Source: Campylobacterales bacterium (GTDB lineage Bacteria; Campylobacterota; Campylobacteria; Campylobacterales; QNZT01). Taken from it: a stretch of 32,686 nucleotides of DNA. Below are positions 8,573 through 16,736 of this stretch, piece after piece (position 1 is the first letter of the stretch; each line of letters opens with the position of its first letter). The stretch spans positions 1-32,686 of the forward strand of contig JADGDK010000018.1 of the NCBI GenBank assembly GCA_016744895.1, read 5' to 3'. Both the position numbers and the translations under genes were made by a program. The notes under the pieces were generated by a model. The model searched no databases, was not told the origin of the DNA, and was given only the letters and a program-made list of their open reading frames with translations.

Positions 8573-9962
8573 AGTACCATCTACCTCAAAACTTGTCAAT
8601 AAAGTAAAAATTATTGGTGGACTTTTATCATTGGTTATTTTTGTCATTATTCTACTTGGAATTATTATGAGTAAAAAAGCTGAGCGGGACTCATTTGTGA
8701 TCAATATCGCTGGAAAAGAGCGAATGCTTTCACAAAGAATTACAAAAGATATCTACTTTATAAAAGCAAAAGATTCATTTGACTTTGTAGATCTTGATAG
8801 AAGTATTGCAGAGTTTAATTTTCACCTTAACAGCTTAAAAAAAGGCGATAAAAACCTTAACATTGATGCCCCTGCAACTATGAAAATTGCACAAAAACTT
8901 CTTGAGGTTTCAGATATTTGGAGTCCTTTTCCTATCATAGTAGAAGCGTTAAAATCAAATATCATACAAATTAAAAAAGATAAAGATCTTTATATGGAAC
9001 ACCTAAATACACTTTTAGAGTTCTCAGACAAAATTGTTTCACAAATGGTCAAAGATAAACTTCCTCATCATTATGTTAATCTTTCAGGCAGACAAAGAAT
9101 GCTCTCACAGCGTATGACACTTTACTTTGATAGATACCTTAAAACTAACAATGAAAATGACTATTTTCAATTTAATAATGCACAAAAACTCTATGATATT
9201 ACAATTAAAAACTTTCTAAATGATAAAGCTATTAATCAAAAACATGAGTTATTAACATTGATAGAGAGAAATCATACATTTTGGCAAGAGTATAAAATCT
9301 TTATCAATACTATGATGGAAAAAGAAAAAGAGATTAATGCATATATTACTTATATACAAGAGAACAATGTTAATCTTTTAAATACTATGGATGAGGCAGT
9401 TTGGCTCTATACAGAAAATTCAGAAAGTAAAATCAACTTTTTAAAAAACTTTCAATATAGCGCAGGTATTATCGCTTTGCTTATTATGCTTTACTCATAT
9501 CTACTGACAAAAGATTTAGAAATGCACTTAAATATATTTGTTCAAAAAGTAAAGAATTTAGCATCATCAGAAATTACAAATCAACAAGATATGCATATTG
9601 ACTTTACATGTGAAGCAGAACTCAAAGAAGCATCATCACATATCAACCAATTTACAAAAAAAGTCAATCTTGCAATGGAGCGTTCAGAAGATGCTGTTAA
9701 AAAAACTGAAGATGCGATACTCCAACTTCAAGAAATTTCACAAGAGGTAGACAATGCACTTATTGATGCCAAAATTGATGATACTCACAAAAAAAGCCTT
9801 AATAAAAACCTTGACAATACGGAAGATATTGCTATCGAATCCACAGAAAACCTACTTCATGTTTCCAAGCTGCTAAAGCAATTACAGAAAAATTTGGGTA
9901 ACATTTCGCAAACATATAATGATAGCATTAAAAATACTACACAAAAGAAGCAAAATGGATAG
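8565..9962 (+). CDS. Two-TM protein with tandem PilJ/NarX-like sensor motifs and no output domain
   Basis: A 465-residue protein. TM1 is at about 15-35 and TM2 at about 298-315, enclosing a periplasmic domain of about 260 residues. That domain carries two copies of a P-box-like motif: NIAGKERMLSQR at 47-58 and NLSGRQRMLSQR at 172-183. Both resemble the nitrate/nitrite-sensing P-box of NarX (NLAGSLRMQSYR) and the PilJ N-terminal domain (type IV pili methyl-accepting N-term). After TM2 there is a HAMP-length linker and a roughly 90-residue coiled-coil tail rich in Glu, Lys and Asn. No histidine kinase, GGDEF or full methyl-accepting signalling domain is present. It overlaps the Crp/Fnr genes on both sides by 8 bases. 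A role in passing a nitrate or nitrite signal to those regulators is inference. Confidence 0.8.
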   Translation: MSKVPSTSKLVNKVKIIGGLLSLVIFVIILLGIIMSKKAERDSFVINIAGKERMLSQRITKDIYFIKAKDSFDFVDLDRSIAEFNFHLNSLKKGDKNLNIDAPATMKIAQKLLEVSDIWSPFPIIVEALKSNIIQIKKDKDLYMEHLNTLLEFSDKIVSQMVKDKLPHHYVNLSGRQRMLSQRMTLYFDRYLKTNNENDYFQFNNAQKLYDITIKNFLNDKAINQKHELLTLIERNHTFWQEYKIFINTMMEKEKEINAYITYIQENNVNLLNTMDEAVWLYTENSESKINFLKNFQYSAGIIALLIMLYSYLLTKDLEMHLNIFVQKVKNLASSEITNQQDMHIDFTCEAELKEASSHINQFTKKVNLAMERSEDAVKKTEDAILQLQEISQEVDNALIDAKIDDTHKKSLNKNLDNTEDIAIESTENLLHVSKLLKQLQKNLGNISQTYNDSIKNTTQKKQNG

Positions 9963-10596
9963 AATCAAAGATATACCTATATTTTCAAAATTAAGTGATA
10001 AAAACCTTAAAGCCTTAGAAAAAATTTCACATTTTAAAAATTATAATTCAGATGAAATTGTCTTTTATGAAGGAGACGATCCAGGAACACTTTATATACT
10101 CACTGAAGGGGTTTTAAGACTCTATAAAACAGATGCAAAAGGGAACGAACTCTATATACATCAATTCACACCTACTGGTATGGTTGGGGAACTTGCATGT
10201 TTTGAAAATATAAACTATCCTGCAACTGCAAGATTTGTTACCAAGGGGCAAATTCTTAAAATTGATTATAAAAGACTTGAAAAAGATTTTTTTCAAAATC
10301 CAGAAGTATGCATGGAAATTATAAAGTCCTTGACTAAAAAAGTCAAAATTTTATCTAATGTAATCCATACAGAGATGATACTAACATCTGAGGCAAAGGT
10401 TGCAAAAATCATTGTTGAACATGGAGAATTATTTGAAACTCATAGAAACACACAAATTGCTTCAATCCTAAACATAACCCCAGAAACACTCTCTCGAATC
10501 CTTACGCGCTTTAAAAAATCCGACCTTATTTCTGTAGAAAAAAACCATAAAATCAAAATTCTTAATACTGTAAAATTAACTACTATTTTTGAATAA
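9955..10596 (+). CDS. Crp/Fnr-family transcriptional regulator (second of two)
   Basis: A 213-residue protein counted from the ATG at 9955 (MDRIKDIPIFSKLSDKNL). This start fits the usual family length and overlaps the upstream sensor gene by 8 bases; an ATG 12 codons earlier would only add a tail lying within that gene. Residues 10-125 form the sensor beta roll (FYEGDDPGTLYILTEGVLRL). The helix-turn-helix near 165-195 reads TQIASILNITPETLSRILTR. As in its partner, there is no FNR cysteine cluster. It is the last gene before the nor promoter, whose TTGAC-N4-GTCAA palindrome is a good candidate target for this regulator or for its partner encoded upstream. In Campylobacterota, related regulators (for example NssR) respond to nitrosative stress; whether this one does is not shown here. 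Confidence 0.85.
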   Translation: MDRIKDIPIFSKLSDKNLKALEKISHFKNYNSDEIVFYEGDDPGTLYILTEGVLRLYKTDAKGNELYIHQFTPTGMVGELACFENINYPATARFVTKGQILKIDYKRLEKDFFQNPEVCMEIIKSLTKKVKILSNVIHTEMILTSEAKVAKIIVEHGELFETHRNTQIASILNITPETLSRILTRFKKSDLISVEKNHKIKILNTVKLTTIFE

Positions 10597-10628
10597 TATA
10601 TTATTATTAATATTTATTTAAGTCCAAA

Positions 10629-10670
10629 TTGACACAGGTCAAAGATAATTTGATTTAAATATCTTATAAT
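10629..10670 (+). promoter_or_regulatory. FNR/NNR-type palindrome and -10 box of the nor operon
   Basis: TTGACACAGGTCAA at 10629-10642 is a perfect inverted repeat, TTGAC-N4-GTCAA. A TATAAT box lies at 10665-10670. The palindrome centre (10635.5) is 41.5 bases upstream of position 10677, where transcription should begin 7 bases after the -10 box. That is the classic class II activator geometry of Crp/Fnr proteins. There is no -35 hexamer, as expected when the regulator replaces it. The site precedes the small membrane gene, norC and norB. Confidence 0.8.
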
Positions 10671-10700
10671 TCTTGGGTAAAGTCAGAAGGAGAGCTATCT

Positions 10701-11027
10701 ATGGAAGAAATCTTAATCGTAAGACCGGAAATTCCAATAGAGGACTTTTTGACTGTATTTGTATCGGGTGCTCTAGTGATTATTTTTGGAGCAGCTTATG
10801 TCGGTGTCTTTACACTTGTAAAGATTAAAAAGCTTAAAAGCTACTATATGCCTCTAGCATATCTGTTTTGGGCGTTACTTACTTACTGTTTATATCTTCT
10901 TAGTGATCTTATCGGTAGTGAACCTTTTACACAAAAGGCACTAATGGTGGCAATGATTGCATATTTTATCTTTCCTCATTTTATTTACTATTTGATGGAT
11001 AAAACACATGAAGCATATGAGCATTAA
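10701..11027 (+). CDS. Small three-TM membrane protein leading the nor operon
   Basis: A 108-residue protein with three hydrophobic segments at about 18-40, 50-70 and 82-100. It has no cysteine pairs, no heme motif and no soluble domain. AAGGAG at 10687-10692 is a good ribosome binding site. It is the first gene after the FNR-type promoter and ends 23 bases before norC, so it is part of the nor transcript. A role in assembly or as an accessory subunit of nitric oxide reductase is suggested by position only. I do not recognise a named family. Confidence 0.7.
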   Translation: MEEILIVRPEIPIEDFLTVFVSGALVIIFGAAYVGVFTLVKIKKLKSYYMPLAYLFWALLTYCLYLLSDLIGSEPFTQKALMVAMIAYFIFPHFIYYLMDKTHEAYEH

Positions 11028-11050
11028 ATCAACATTTTAAGGAGGTAGAT

Positions 11051-11707
11051 ATGGAAGAAAGACCAACATCTGTCTGGGGCAGTAATGACTTTTGGCAGCG
11101 TTCAGCTGCTTGGGTAACTGGTTTTGCTGCGATACTACTTATTTGGCTTACGTTTGATACGGGAGCACAAATTGCGATGGGATCTGATGATGATCTTAAA
11201 AACGGTGTTACTAAAAGGGTTCCAGCCCCAACAGTAATCAACTACAAGATTACATACGAAATGAGTGACACTAGAGGTCATGAAGTTCCAGTAATTGGAG
11301 AGAAAGAGCTATTTTTTGGTAAAGAGCAAAGTGTAGAAGAGGCAGCAGCACTGTTGCATGTTGGTAAACTTACTTCTCAATCAAAAAACTGCATGAACTG
11401 CCATACACTTTTAGGAAATGGTGCATATTATGCTCCAGATCTTACAAAAGCTTGGTTAGATCCAGCGTGGAGTGACAACGGTCCATATCTTGGAATGACA
11501 GGGAAAAGTACTAGAGAAGAAGCAATGGCTGAATTTTTAATGCACCCTTCAACTTATCCTACGCACTCTAGAATGATGCCAGATCTTGGTATTACAGAAG
11601 ATGAAGCTAAAGGTTTAGTTGCGTTTATGAAACATATGAGTTCAATCGATACAAATGGTTTCCCAAGAAACTTTGGTAGAATGCAAGGAGCAATCCATGG
11701 TAAATAG
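11051..11707 (+). CDS. norC: Nitric oxide reductase cytochrome c subunit NorC
   Basis: A 218-residue protein with an N-terminal membrane anchor (about residues 18-35, preceded by NDFWQRSAAWV) and a periplasmic monoheme cytochrome c domain with CMNCH at 114-118. HSRMMPDLG supplies the likely methionine axial ligand. It passes electrons to NorB for reduction of two NO to N2O. It is longer than the usual NorC of about 150 residues, because some 60 extra residues (about 45-105) lie between the anchor and the heme domain. A strong SD, AAGGAGGT at 11039-11046, fixes the start. The gene overlaps norB by 11 bases, with norB's own AAGGAG inside the norC end. Confidence 0.92.
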   Translation: MEERPTSVWGSNDFWQRSAAWVTGFAAILLIWLTFDTGAQIAMGSDDDLKNGVTKRVPAPTVINYKITYEMSDTRGHEVPVIGEKELFFGKEQSVEEAAALLHVGKLTSQSKNCMNCHTLLGNGAYYAPDLTKAWLDPAWSDNGPYLGMTGKSTREEAMAEFLMHPSTYPTHSRMMPDLGITEDEAKGLVAFMKHMSSIDTNGFPRNFGRMQGAIHGK

Positions 11708-13124
11708 TATAAAAAATAACAAATTTACTTATGAATCAGAAAAATTAGGGATGATGTACTTTAGAGTTGCTATCATCTTACTAGGCGCTCAACTTTTAAT
11801 AGGTCTTATCGCTGCGATTCAGTTTTTGTATCCTAGTTTCTTATTTGAAATTTTTGATTTTTCTGTAGCTCGTATGGTACATATAAATGCACTTGTTGTC
11901 TGGATGGTTTACGGAATGGTTGGGGCAGTTTATCTGTTACTTCCTTCTGAAACTGGTATAGAAACAGTTGGTGTTGGTATCGGTAAACTTCTATTTTGGG
12001 TATTAACAGCTGCAGTTACTGTTGTAGTTCTTGTTTATATCTTTGTTCAAGTTGGTGCTGGTACTGAAGAGAGTTTATGGCTAATTCACGAGGGTAGAGA
12101 GTATATCGAAGCTCCAAGATGGGCTGATATCGGTATCGTTGTTGTTGTTGTTGGTTTTGTAATCAGTGTTTACGCAACTGCTATCAAAGGTACAAGAACA
12201 GGTATTATGACAGTTATGATGGCTAACCTTTTAGCACTTGCTGGTCTATATCTTACAGGTATGTTCTATACTGACAATATCTCAGTTGATCAATTCTGGT
12301 GGTGGTGGATTATACATCTATGGGTTGAAGCTACATGGGAAGTATATGTTGCTACTATTGCTGCTTGGGCATTGATCCAAATCATCGGTGCAAAAAGAGA
12401 AATCGTTGAAATGTGGTTATGGATTGAAGTTGCAATGTTATTTGGTTCAGGAATCTTGGGTCTCGGACATCACTACTTCTGGATCGGTACTCCTGAGTAC
12501 TGGTGGGAAATCGGTGCACTATTTTCAGCACTAGAGCCTGTTCCATTGGTTGCGATGTTAGTTCACGTTATCTATGACTGGGGTAAACAAACAGGAGCTG
12601 CTGGTGGTAAACAAGTTCTTACAAACACACCTGCTTTTGCTTGGATTATTGCTAATGGTTTTGGTAACTTTTTAGGTGCTGGTGTTTGGGGCTTTTTCCA
12701 TACATTACCACAGGTAAATATCTATACACATGGAACACAGTTTACTAGTTCACATGGTCACTTTGCGTTTTGGGGAGCATATGCCACAATCCTTATCGGA
12801 ATGTTCTATATGGGAATCCAACGTGCAAATGGCATAAAAGTTATGAAAATGTCAAAAAATGCAAAATGGGCAATAGCACTTCTTCATATTGGTATGTTAG
12901 GAATGGTTGTAGCACTTCTTATTTCTGGATATGGTCAAGTACTAATCGAAAGAGCACAATTTGGTGCGACATGGGAAGGTTTCTTTATCTCTCAAAATGC
13001 AACATGGTTTGTTCAAGGTATAGCTTGGAGAGCAGTGATGGGTGTTGTGATGATTATTGGTTTTGTATATCTAGTTCTAGATTTACTTACAATTGGTAAA
13101 AGTGACAGAAATATAAATTCATAG
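11697..13124 (+). CDS. norB: Nitric oxide reductase catalytic subunit NorB (cNOR)
   Basis: A 475-residue, twelve-helix heme-copper oxidase-family subunit that reduces NO to N2O at a heme b3/FeB centre. From the ATG at 11697 (SD AAGGAG at 11685-11690) the numbering agrees with well-studied cNORs: the HLWVEATWE segment carries H207 (FeB ligand) and E211; GHHY gives H258 and H259; ALEPVP gives E280; SHGH holds H353 and H355 for the hemes; RMVHIN gives H62. There is no quinol-type N-terminal extension, consistent with cytochrome c-dependent cNOR partnered by NorC. An upstream in-frame ATG at 11655 was not chosen because it lacks a ribosome site and sits within norC. Confidence 0.95.
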   Translation: MVNSIKNNKFTYESEKLGMMYFRVAIILLGAQLLIGLIAAIQFLYPSFLFEIFDFSVARMVHINALVVWMVYGMVGAVYLLLPSETGIETVGVGIGKLLFWVLTAAVTVVVLVYIFVQVGAGTEESLWLIHEGREYIEAPRWADIGIVVVVVGFVISVYATAIKGTRTGIMTVMMANLLALAGLYLTGMFYTDNISVDQFWWWWIIHLWVEATWEVYVATIAAWALIQIIGAKREIVEMWLWIEVAMLFGSGILGLGHHYFWIGTPEYWWEIGALFSALEPVPLVAMLVHVIYDWGKQTGAAGGKQVLTNTPAFAWIIANGFGNFLGAGVWGFFHTLPQVNIYTHGTQFTSSHGHFAFWGAYATILIGMFYMGIQRANGIKVMKMSKNAKWAIALLHIGMLGMVVALLISGYGQVLIERAQFGATWEGFFISQNATWFVQGIAWRAVMGVVMIIGFVYLVLDLLTIGKSDRNINS

Positions 13125-13147
13125 GTGGCGTAAGCTTAGTTAAATAT

Positions 13148-13162
13148 CGGGTTATTTACCCG
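13148..13162 (+). terminator. Short intercistronic hairpin after norB
   Basis: CGGGT-TATTT-ACCCG forms a 5-bp stem with a 5-base loop, 23 bases after the norB stop and 26 bases before the next small gene. No T-run follows, so it is a processing or attenuation hairpin rather than a strong terminator. It may lower the expression of genes downstream of norB. Confidence 0.4.
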
Positions 13163-13188
13163 CTATGAAAAAGATTTAAGGAGAAACA

Positions 13189-13335
13189 ATGTTTGAACCA
13201 TTTACAGATGTAGTACCCAGTATATTTGGAACACTGAATCAGTATCCAATGTTACTAACAATTGTACTTCATACTATTATAATACTTCCAATGTTTTGGA
13301 TCTATTCTAGTGAAAAGAAGAAACTAAATAAATAA
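13189..13335 (+). CDS. 48-residue single-TM peptide between norB and nirS
   Basis: An ATG with a good AAGGAG site (13178-13183) opens a 48-codon frame ending in TAA at 13335. The peptide starts MFEPFTDVVPSIFGTLNQYP. It has one hydrophobic helix (about 21-40, LLTIVLHTIIILPMFWIY) and a lysine-rich end (SSEKKKLNK), which predicts the C-terminus in the cytoplasm. The size and layout resemble small helper subunits such as CcoQ in cbb3 oxidases, relatives of NorB; this is analogy, not homology I can show. It is too short for most gene callers. Confidence 0.65.
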   Translation: MFEPFTDVVPSIFGTLNQYPMLLTIVLHTIIILPMFWIYSSEKKKLNK

Positions 13336-13409
13336 TTATAAGATATAATTTATGTTATAATTATGTGTGTGAGAATGGCTGTATTAAAAACTTTATATAA
13401 GGAGGCAAA

Positions 13410-15050
13410 ATGAAGTTAAGTAAAATTTTAAGTTTAGTTGCTGCAACGAGTGTTGCGGCTGTAGGTCTACAAGCAGGTGAGATTAAGTTGTCAGAGGAAG
13501 AAATGAAAGCGGCGACGCAAGTATATTTCGATAGATGTGCAGGTTGTCACGGTATGTTAAGAAAAGGTGCACTAGGACCTAATCTTGAGCCAAAGAAATC
13601 TAAAGAGATGGGTACTGAAGCTCTTAAAATGATTATCAACGATGGTACGCCAGGTGGTATGCCAGGTTGGGGTAAATCAGGAGAGTTAACACCTGCTGAA
13701 ACAGAGTTGATGGCTAAATATATCCAAATTGACGCGCCAACACCACCAGAGAAATCTATGGCTGATATGAAAGCAAGTCATAAAGTACTTATTCCTGTAT
13801 CAGATCGTCCAACAAAACCAGAAGCTGGAGCTGAAAACTGGAAAGATTACTTTGCAGTAATTTTAAGAGATGTAGGACAAATTGCTATCATTGATGGTAA
13901 AACTAAGAAAATCATGTCAGTTGTTCCTTCAGGATATGCAACTCACATTACAAGAACTGGTGCAAGTGGACGTTACATGTATGTAATCGGTAGAGATGGT
14001 AAAGCATCTATGATCGATTTATGGATGAAAGAGCCAAAGAACGTTGCAGAATTTAGACCATGTAATGATGCAAGAAGTATCGATACTTCTAAGCATAAAG
14101 ATTATATGGATAAATATGCGGTTATCGGTTGTTACTGGCCACCATCAATTGTAACTGTTGACGCTGATACACTAGAGCCAATGAAAATTGTTTCTACAGC
14201 AAGTTACACATATGATGAGAATGTATATACAAGAGAAGCGCGTGTTGCTGCGATTATCGCATCTCACCATAAACCAGAGTGGATTATCAATGTAAAAGAG
14301 ACTGGTCAAGTATGGTTATATGACTACTCAAATGTTATGAATCCAAAAATTACTATGGTTGAGGCTGAGAGATTCCTTCACGATGGTGGTTGGGATCTAT
14401 CAAAAAGATATTTCATGTCAGCTGCAAATGCTAGAGATGTAATTTCTGTAATTGATACTCAAGAAGGAAAACTTGTTAAAAATATTCCTTCACAAGGTAC
14501 TAAGCCGCATCCAGGTCGTGGTGCAAACGTAGATCATAAAACACTTGGTCCAGTTTGGATTACAGGTCATATCGGATCTAACGATATCGTTGCTATTGGT
14601 ACTGATCCAGTAAATCATCCTGATAATGCATGGAAAGTTGTTAAGAAATTTGCACTTCCAGGTGAAGGTGGTGGTAACTTATTTGTTAAAACACACCCAG
14701 CTAGTAAATATATCTTTGCTGATCGTCCAGTGAATCCGGATAGAAAACTTCAAACTCAAATCTATGTAATAGACAAAGAGAAATTAGAAGTTGTTAAAAC
14801 TATACCAATTCCTGAGAAATATCTTAAATCAGCTGATCCAAAAGTTAAAGCTAGAGGACCAGTACACTTTGAGTTTAATGCAGATGGTTCAGAAGTATGG
14901 ACAAGTATTTGGGGTAACAAACTTACTTCATCTCCAATCCTAGTTTTTGATTCAAATACACTTGAACTTAAAAATGTAATTGATGATAAAAGACTTATCA
15001 CACCAACAGGTAAGTTTAATGTTACAAATACAATGAAAGATATTTACTAA
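13410..15050 (+). CDS. nirS: Cytochrome cd1 nitrite reductase NirS
   Basis: A 546-residue periplasmic enzyme that reduces nitrite to NO. A signal peptide (about 1-22, ending in LQAGE) is followed by a cytochrome c domain with CAGCH at 43-47 and the methionine ligand in GGMPGWG. An eight-bladed propeller then binds heme d1. H179 in ATHITRTG is the probable proximal d1 ligand. SHHKPEW (H286/H287) and KPHPGRG (H367) match the two active-site histidines, and HDGGWD is also typical. The RBS is AAGGAGG at 13399-13405. It lies directly after norB, and a UUCG-loop terminator closes the unit, so NO made here is used by the NorCB encoded beside it. Confidence 0.95.
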   Translation: MKLSKILSLVAATSVAAVGLQAGEIKLSEEEMKAATQVYFDRCAGCHGMLRKGALGPNLEPKKSKEMGTEALKMIINDGTPGGMPGWGKSGELTPAETELMAKYIQIDAPTPPEKSMADMKASHKVLIPVSDRPTKPEAGAENWKDYFAVILRDVGQIAIIDGKTKKIMSVVPSGYATHITRTGASGRYMYVIGRDGKASMIDLWMKEPKNVAEFRPCNDARSIDTSKHKDYMDKYAVIGCYWPPSIVTVDADTLEPMKIVSTASYTYDENVYTREARVAAIIASHHKPEWIINVKETGQVWLYDYSNVMNPKITMVEAERFLHDGGWDLSKRYFMSAANARDVISVIDTQEGKLVKNIPSQGTKPHPGRGANVDHKTLGPVWITGHIGSNDIVAIGTDPVNHPDNAWKVVKKFALPGEGGGNLFVKTHPASKYIFADRPVNPDRKLQTQIYVIDKEKLEVVKTIPIPEKYLKSADPKVKARGPVHFEFNADGSEVWTSIWGNKLTSSPILVFDSNTLELKNVIDDKRLITPTGKFNVTNTMKDIY

Positions 15051-15069
15051 TATTTAACATTGTCAAAAT

Positions 15070-15103
15070 GATATCGAGCTTCGGCTCGGTATTATCTTTT
15101 TCT
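15070..15103 (+). terminator. Rho-independent terminator after nirS
   Basis: A 10-bp stem (15070-15079 with 15084-15093, core CGAGC/GCTCG, including two G-T pairs) is capped by a TTCG tetraloop and followed by ATCTTTTTCTT. It ends the nirS transcript. A TATAAT at 15107-15112, immediately downstream, could start the next gene. Confidence 0.85.
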
Positions 15104-15143
15104 TACTATAATACAAATCAAAATATAACATTTCAAGGGATTT

Positions 15144-16736
15144 ATGATGAGAGCCCATCTACTACTATCTACACTTCTAGCAAGCACACTTTTTTTACAA
15201 TCAGCCAATGCAATCGATAGCGCATCTGGACACCTGGTTGAAGCAATACCTAAAAAAGATGTAGGAAAAGAAGTCTATGAAAAATACTGTATGGATTGTC
15301 ACCATAAAGATCGTATCGGAATTGCTGGTCCACCACTCATACCTGCATTTTTGAGAAAATACAAATTAAAAGATTTGGTACCTAAAATTAGAAATGGTTT
15401 TCCACAAACACTTATGCCCTCTTATGAATTTTTAAGCACATGGGAGCTTATGGAAGTATCAAGATATATAAAAAAGCCCGTAAAAGATTATAACTGGGGC
15501 ACAGAAGAGATCAAAAACTCTATTGTAAAATTTGACGATAAGAAAAAAGACCTTGGTATCAAAGATATCGAACAAGTACTACCTGTAGTTGAAAGAGATG
15601 GTGGATATGTCTGGATTATGGAAGATGAAAAAATACTTGATAAATTTCCTTTAAAAAACGTCCACGGTGGTATCAAATATCAATTTCCTAAAGCTGAAAA
15701 TATTTTTGTTCCAACACGTGATGGTTGGGTAGAACGCTACTCTCTAGCTGAGGGGCGACGTATTGCAAAAGCAAGACCTTGTATCAATCTAAGAAATGTC
15801 TCACTAAGTCGTGATGGAGAAAAAGTTATTGCAACGTGTCTATTGCCAGAACAGATGGTTGTTATGGATAGTGCCACTTTAGAGCCTACAAAACTTACAA
15901 AACTAGATGGAAAAGTTTCAGCACTTTATGAATTTTATTCTAAAGATGAGATGATTTTTACCTATCGAGATAAACCTTTAGTTGGTGTTGTAGATAGTAA
16001 AACTTTTGATATTAAATACACAAAAATAGAAGAACCTATAGAAGATTTTTTTATCGATCCTTTTGATAAATTTCTTATCGCAACAGCAAGACATGGAAAA
16101 GTACTTCGTATGTATGATGTCGAAACACTAAAACCTGTATTTGAACACGCTATGGAAGGAATGCCACATCTTTTCTCTGCAACTTACTGGTACCATAATG
16201 GTGAATTTTACTTTGCTACACCACATCTTAGAAAACCATATATTACAATCTGGAAAATGTATGATTGGAGTTTTGAGAAACAGATAGAAATAGGAGGAGA
16301 TGGTTTTTTTGTTAAAACACATCCAAACACTCCATATCTCTGGATAGACAATGGAACTGATGAAATGATACTTATCGATAAAAATGACTTTAGCATGAAG
16401 AAAATGACACCTGTAAAAGGGAAACAGTATATTCATGCAGAGTTTACAGGTGACGGACAATATACATACCTTAGTATTTATGAACATGATGGTTCTATTG
16501 AAGTTTGGGATACCAAAAGTTTTAAAAAACTCGCTTCTTACCCATGTGATATACCTGTTGGAAAATATAACTATATCAATAAGAATAGACAATTTTACCC
16601 AAGGCTTTTTGGACTTGACATGTTTAATCAAAAATGTAAAGATAGTGCGCAACCAAAAGAGTGTATGCAAAATTTAAAAAATTTAAACAGTTACGAAAAA
16701 ATAAGTCGTGATGATTATCTCAAAGGAAATAAATGA
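15144..16736 (+). CDS. Cytochrome c / heme d1-type propeller protein, NirN-like
   Basis: A 530-residue exported protein built like NirS but divergent. A signal peptide (about 1-23, ending ANA) is followed by a cytochrome c domain with CMDCH at 49-53 and MPS (M91) as likely distal ligand, then a propeller of d1 type (residues about 130-480). NirN in pseudomonads is the dihydro-heme d1 dehydrogenase with this same c plus d1 layout; NirF has only the propeller and is encoded separately at 20625. NirN is therefore the better guess, but a second nitrite-reductase-like electron carrier is possible. The C-terminal 30 residues carry three cysteines not seen in the NirS encoded just upstream. The end overlaps the chaperone gene by 4 bases (ATGA). 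Confidence 0.75.
   Translation: MMRAHLLLSTLLASTLFLQSANAIDSASGHLVEAIPKKDVGKEVYEKYCMDCHHKDRIGIAGPPLIPAFLRKYKLKDLVPKIRNGFPQTLMPSYEFLSTWELMEVSRYIKKPVKDYNWGTEEIKNSIVKFDDKKKDLGIKDIEQVLPVVERDGGYVWIMEDEKILDKFPLKNVHGGIKYQFPKAENIFVPTRDGWVERYSLAEGRRIAKARPCINLRNVSLSRDGEKVIATCLLPEQMVVMDSATLEPTKLTKLDGKVSALYEFYSKDEMIFTYRDKPLVGVVDSKTFDIKYTKIEEPIEDFFIDPFDKFLIATARHGKVLRMYDVETLKPVFEHAMEGMPHLFSATYWYHNGEFYFATPHLRKPYITIWKMYDWSFEKQIEIGGDGFFVKTHPNTPYLWIDNGTDEMILIDKNDFSMKKMTPVKGKQYIHAEFTGDGQYTYLSIYEHDGSIEVWDTKSFKKLASYPCDIPVGKYNYINKNRQFYPRLFGLDMFNQKCKDSAQPKECMQNLKNLNSYEKISRDDYLKGNK

Noticed and set aside
13336-13409. Possible FNR-type site in front of nirS
   Set aside because: Two TATAAT-like boxes occur in AT-rich sequence, but no TTGAC-N4-GTCAA or close variant is present.
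16128-16677. Overlapping frames on both strands inside the NirN-like gene
   Set aside because: The long frame from 15144 is a continuous cytochrome-propeller protein; the others have no supporting motif or start signal.
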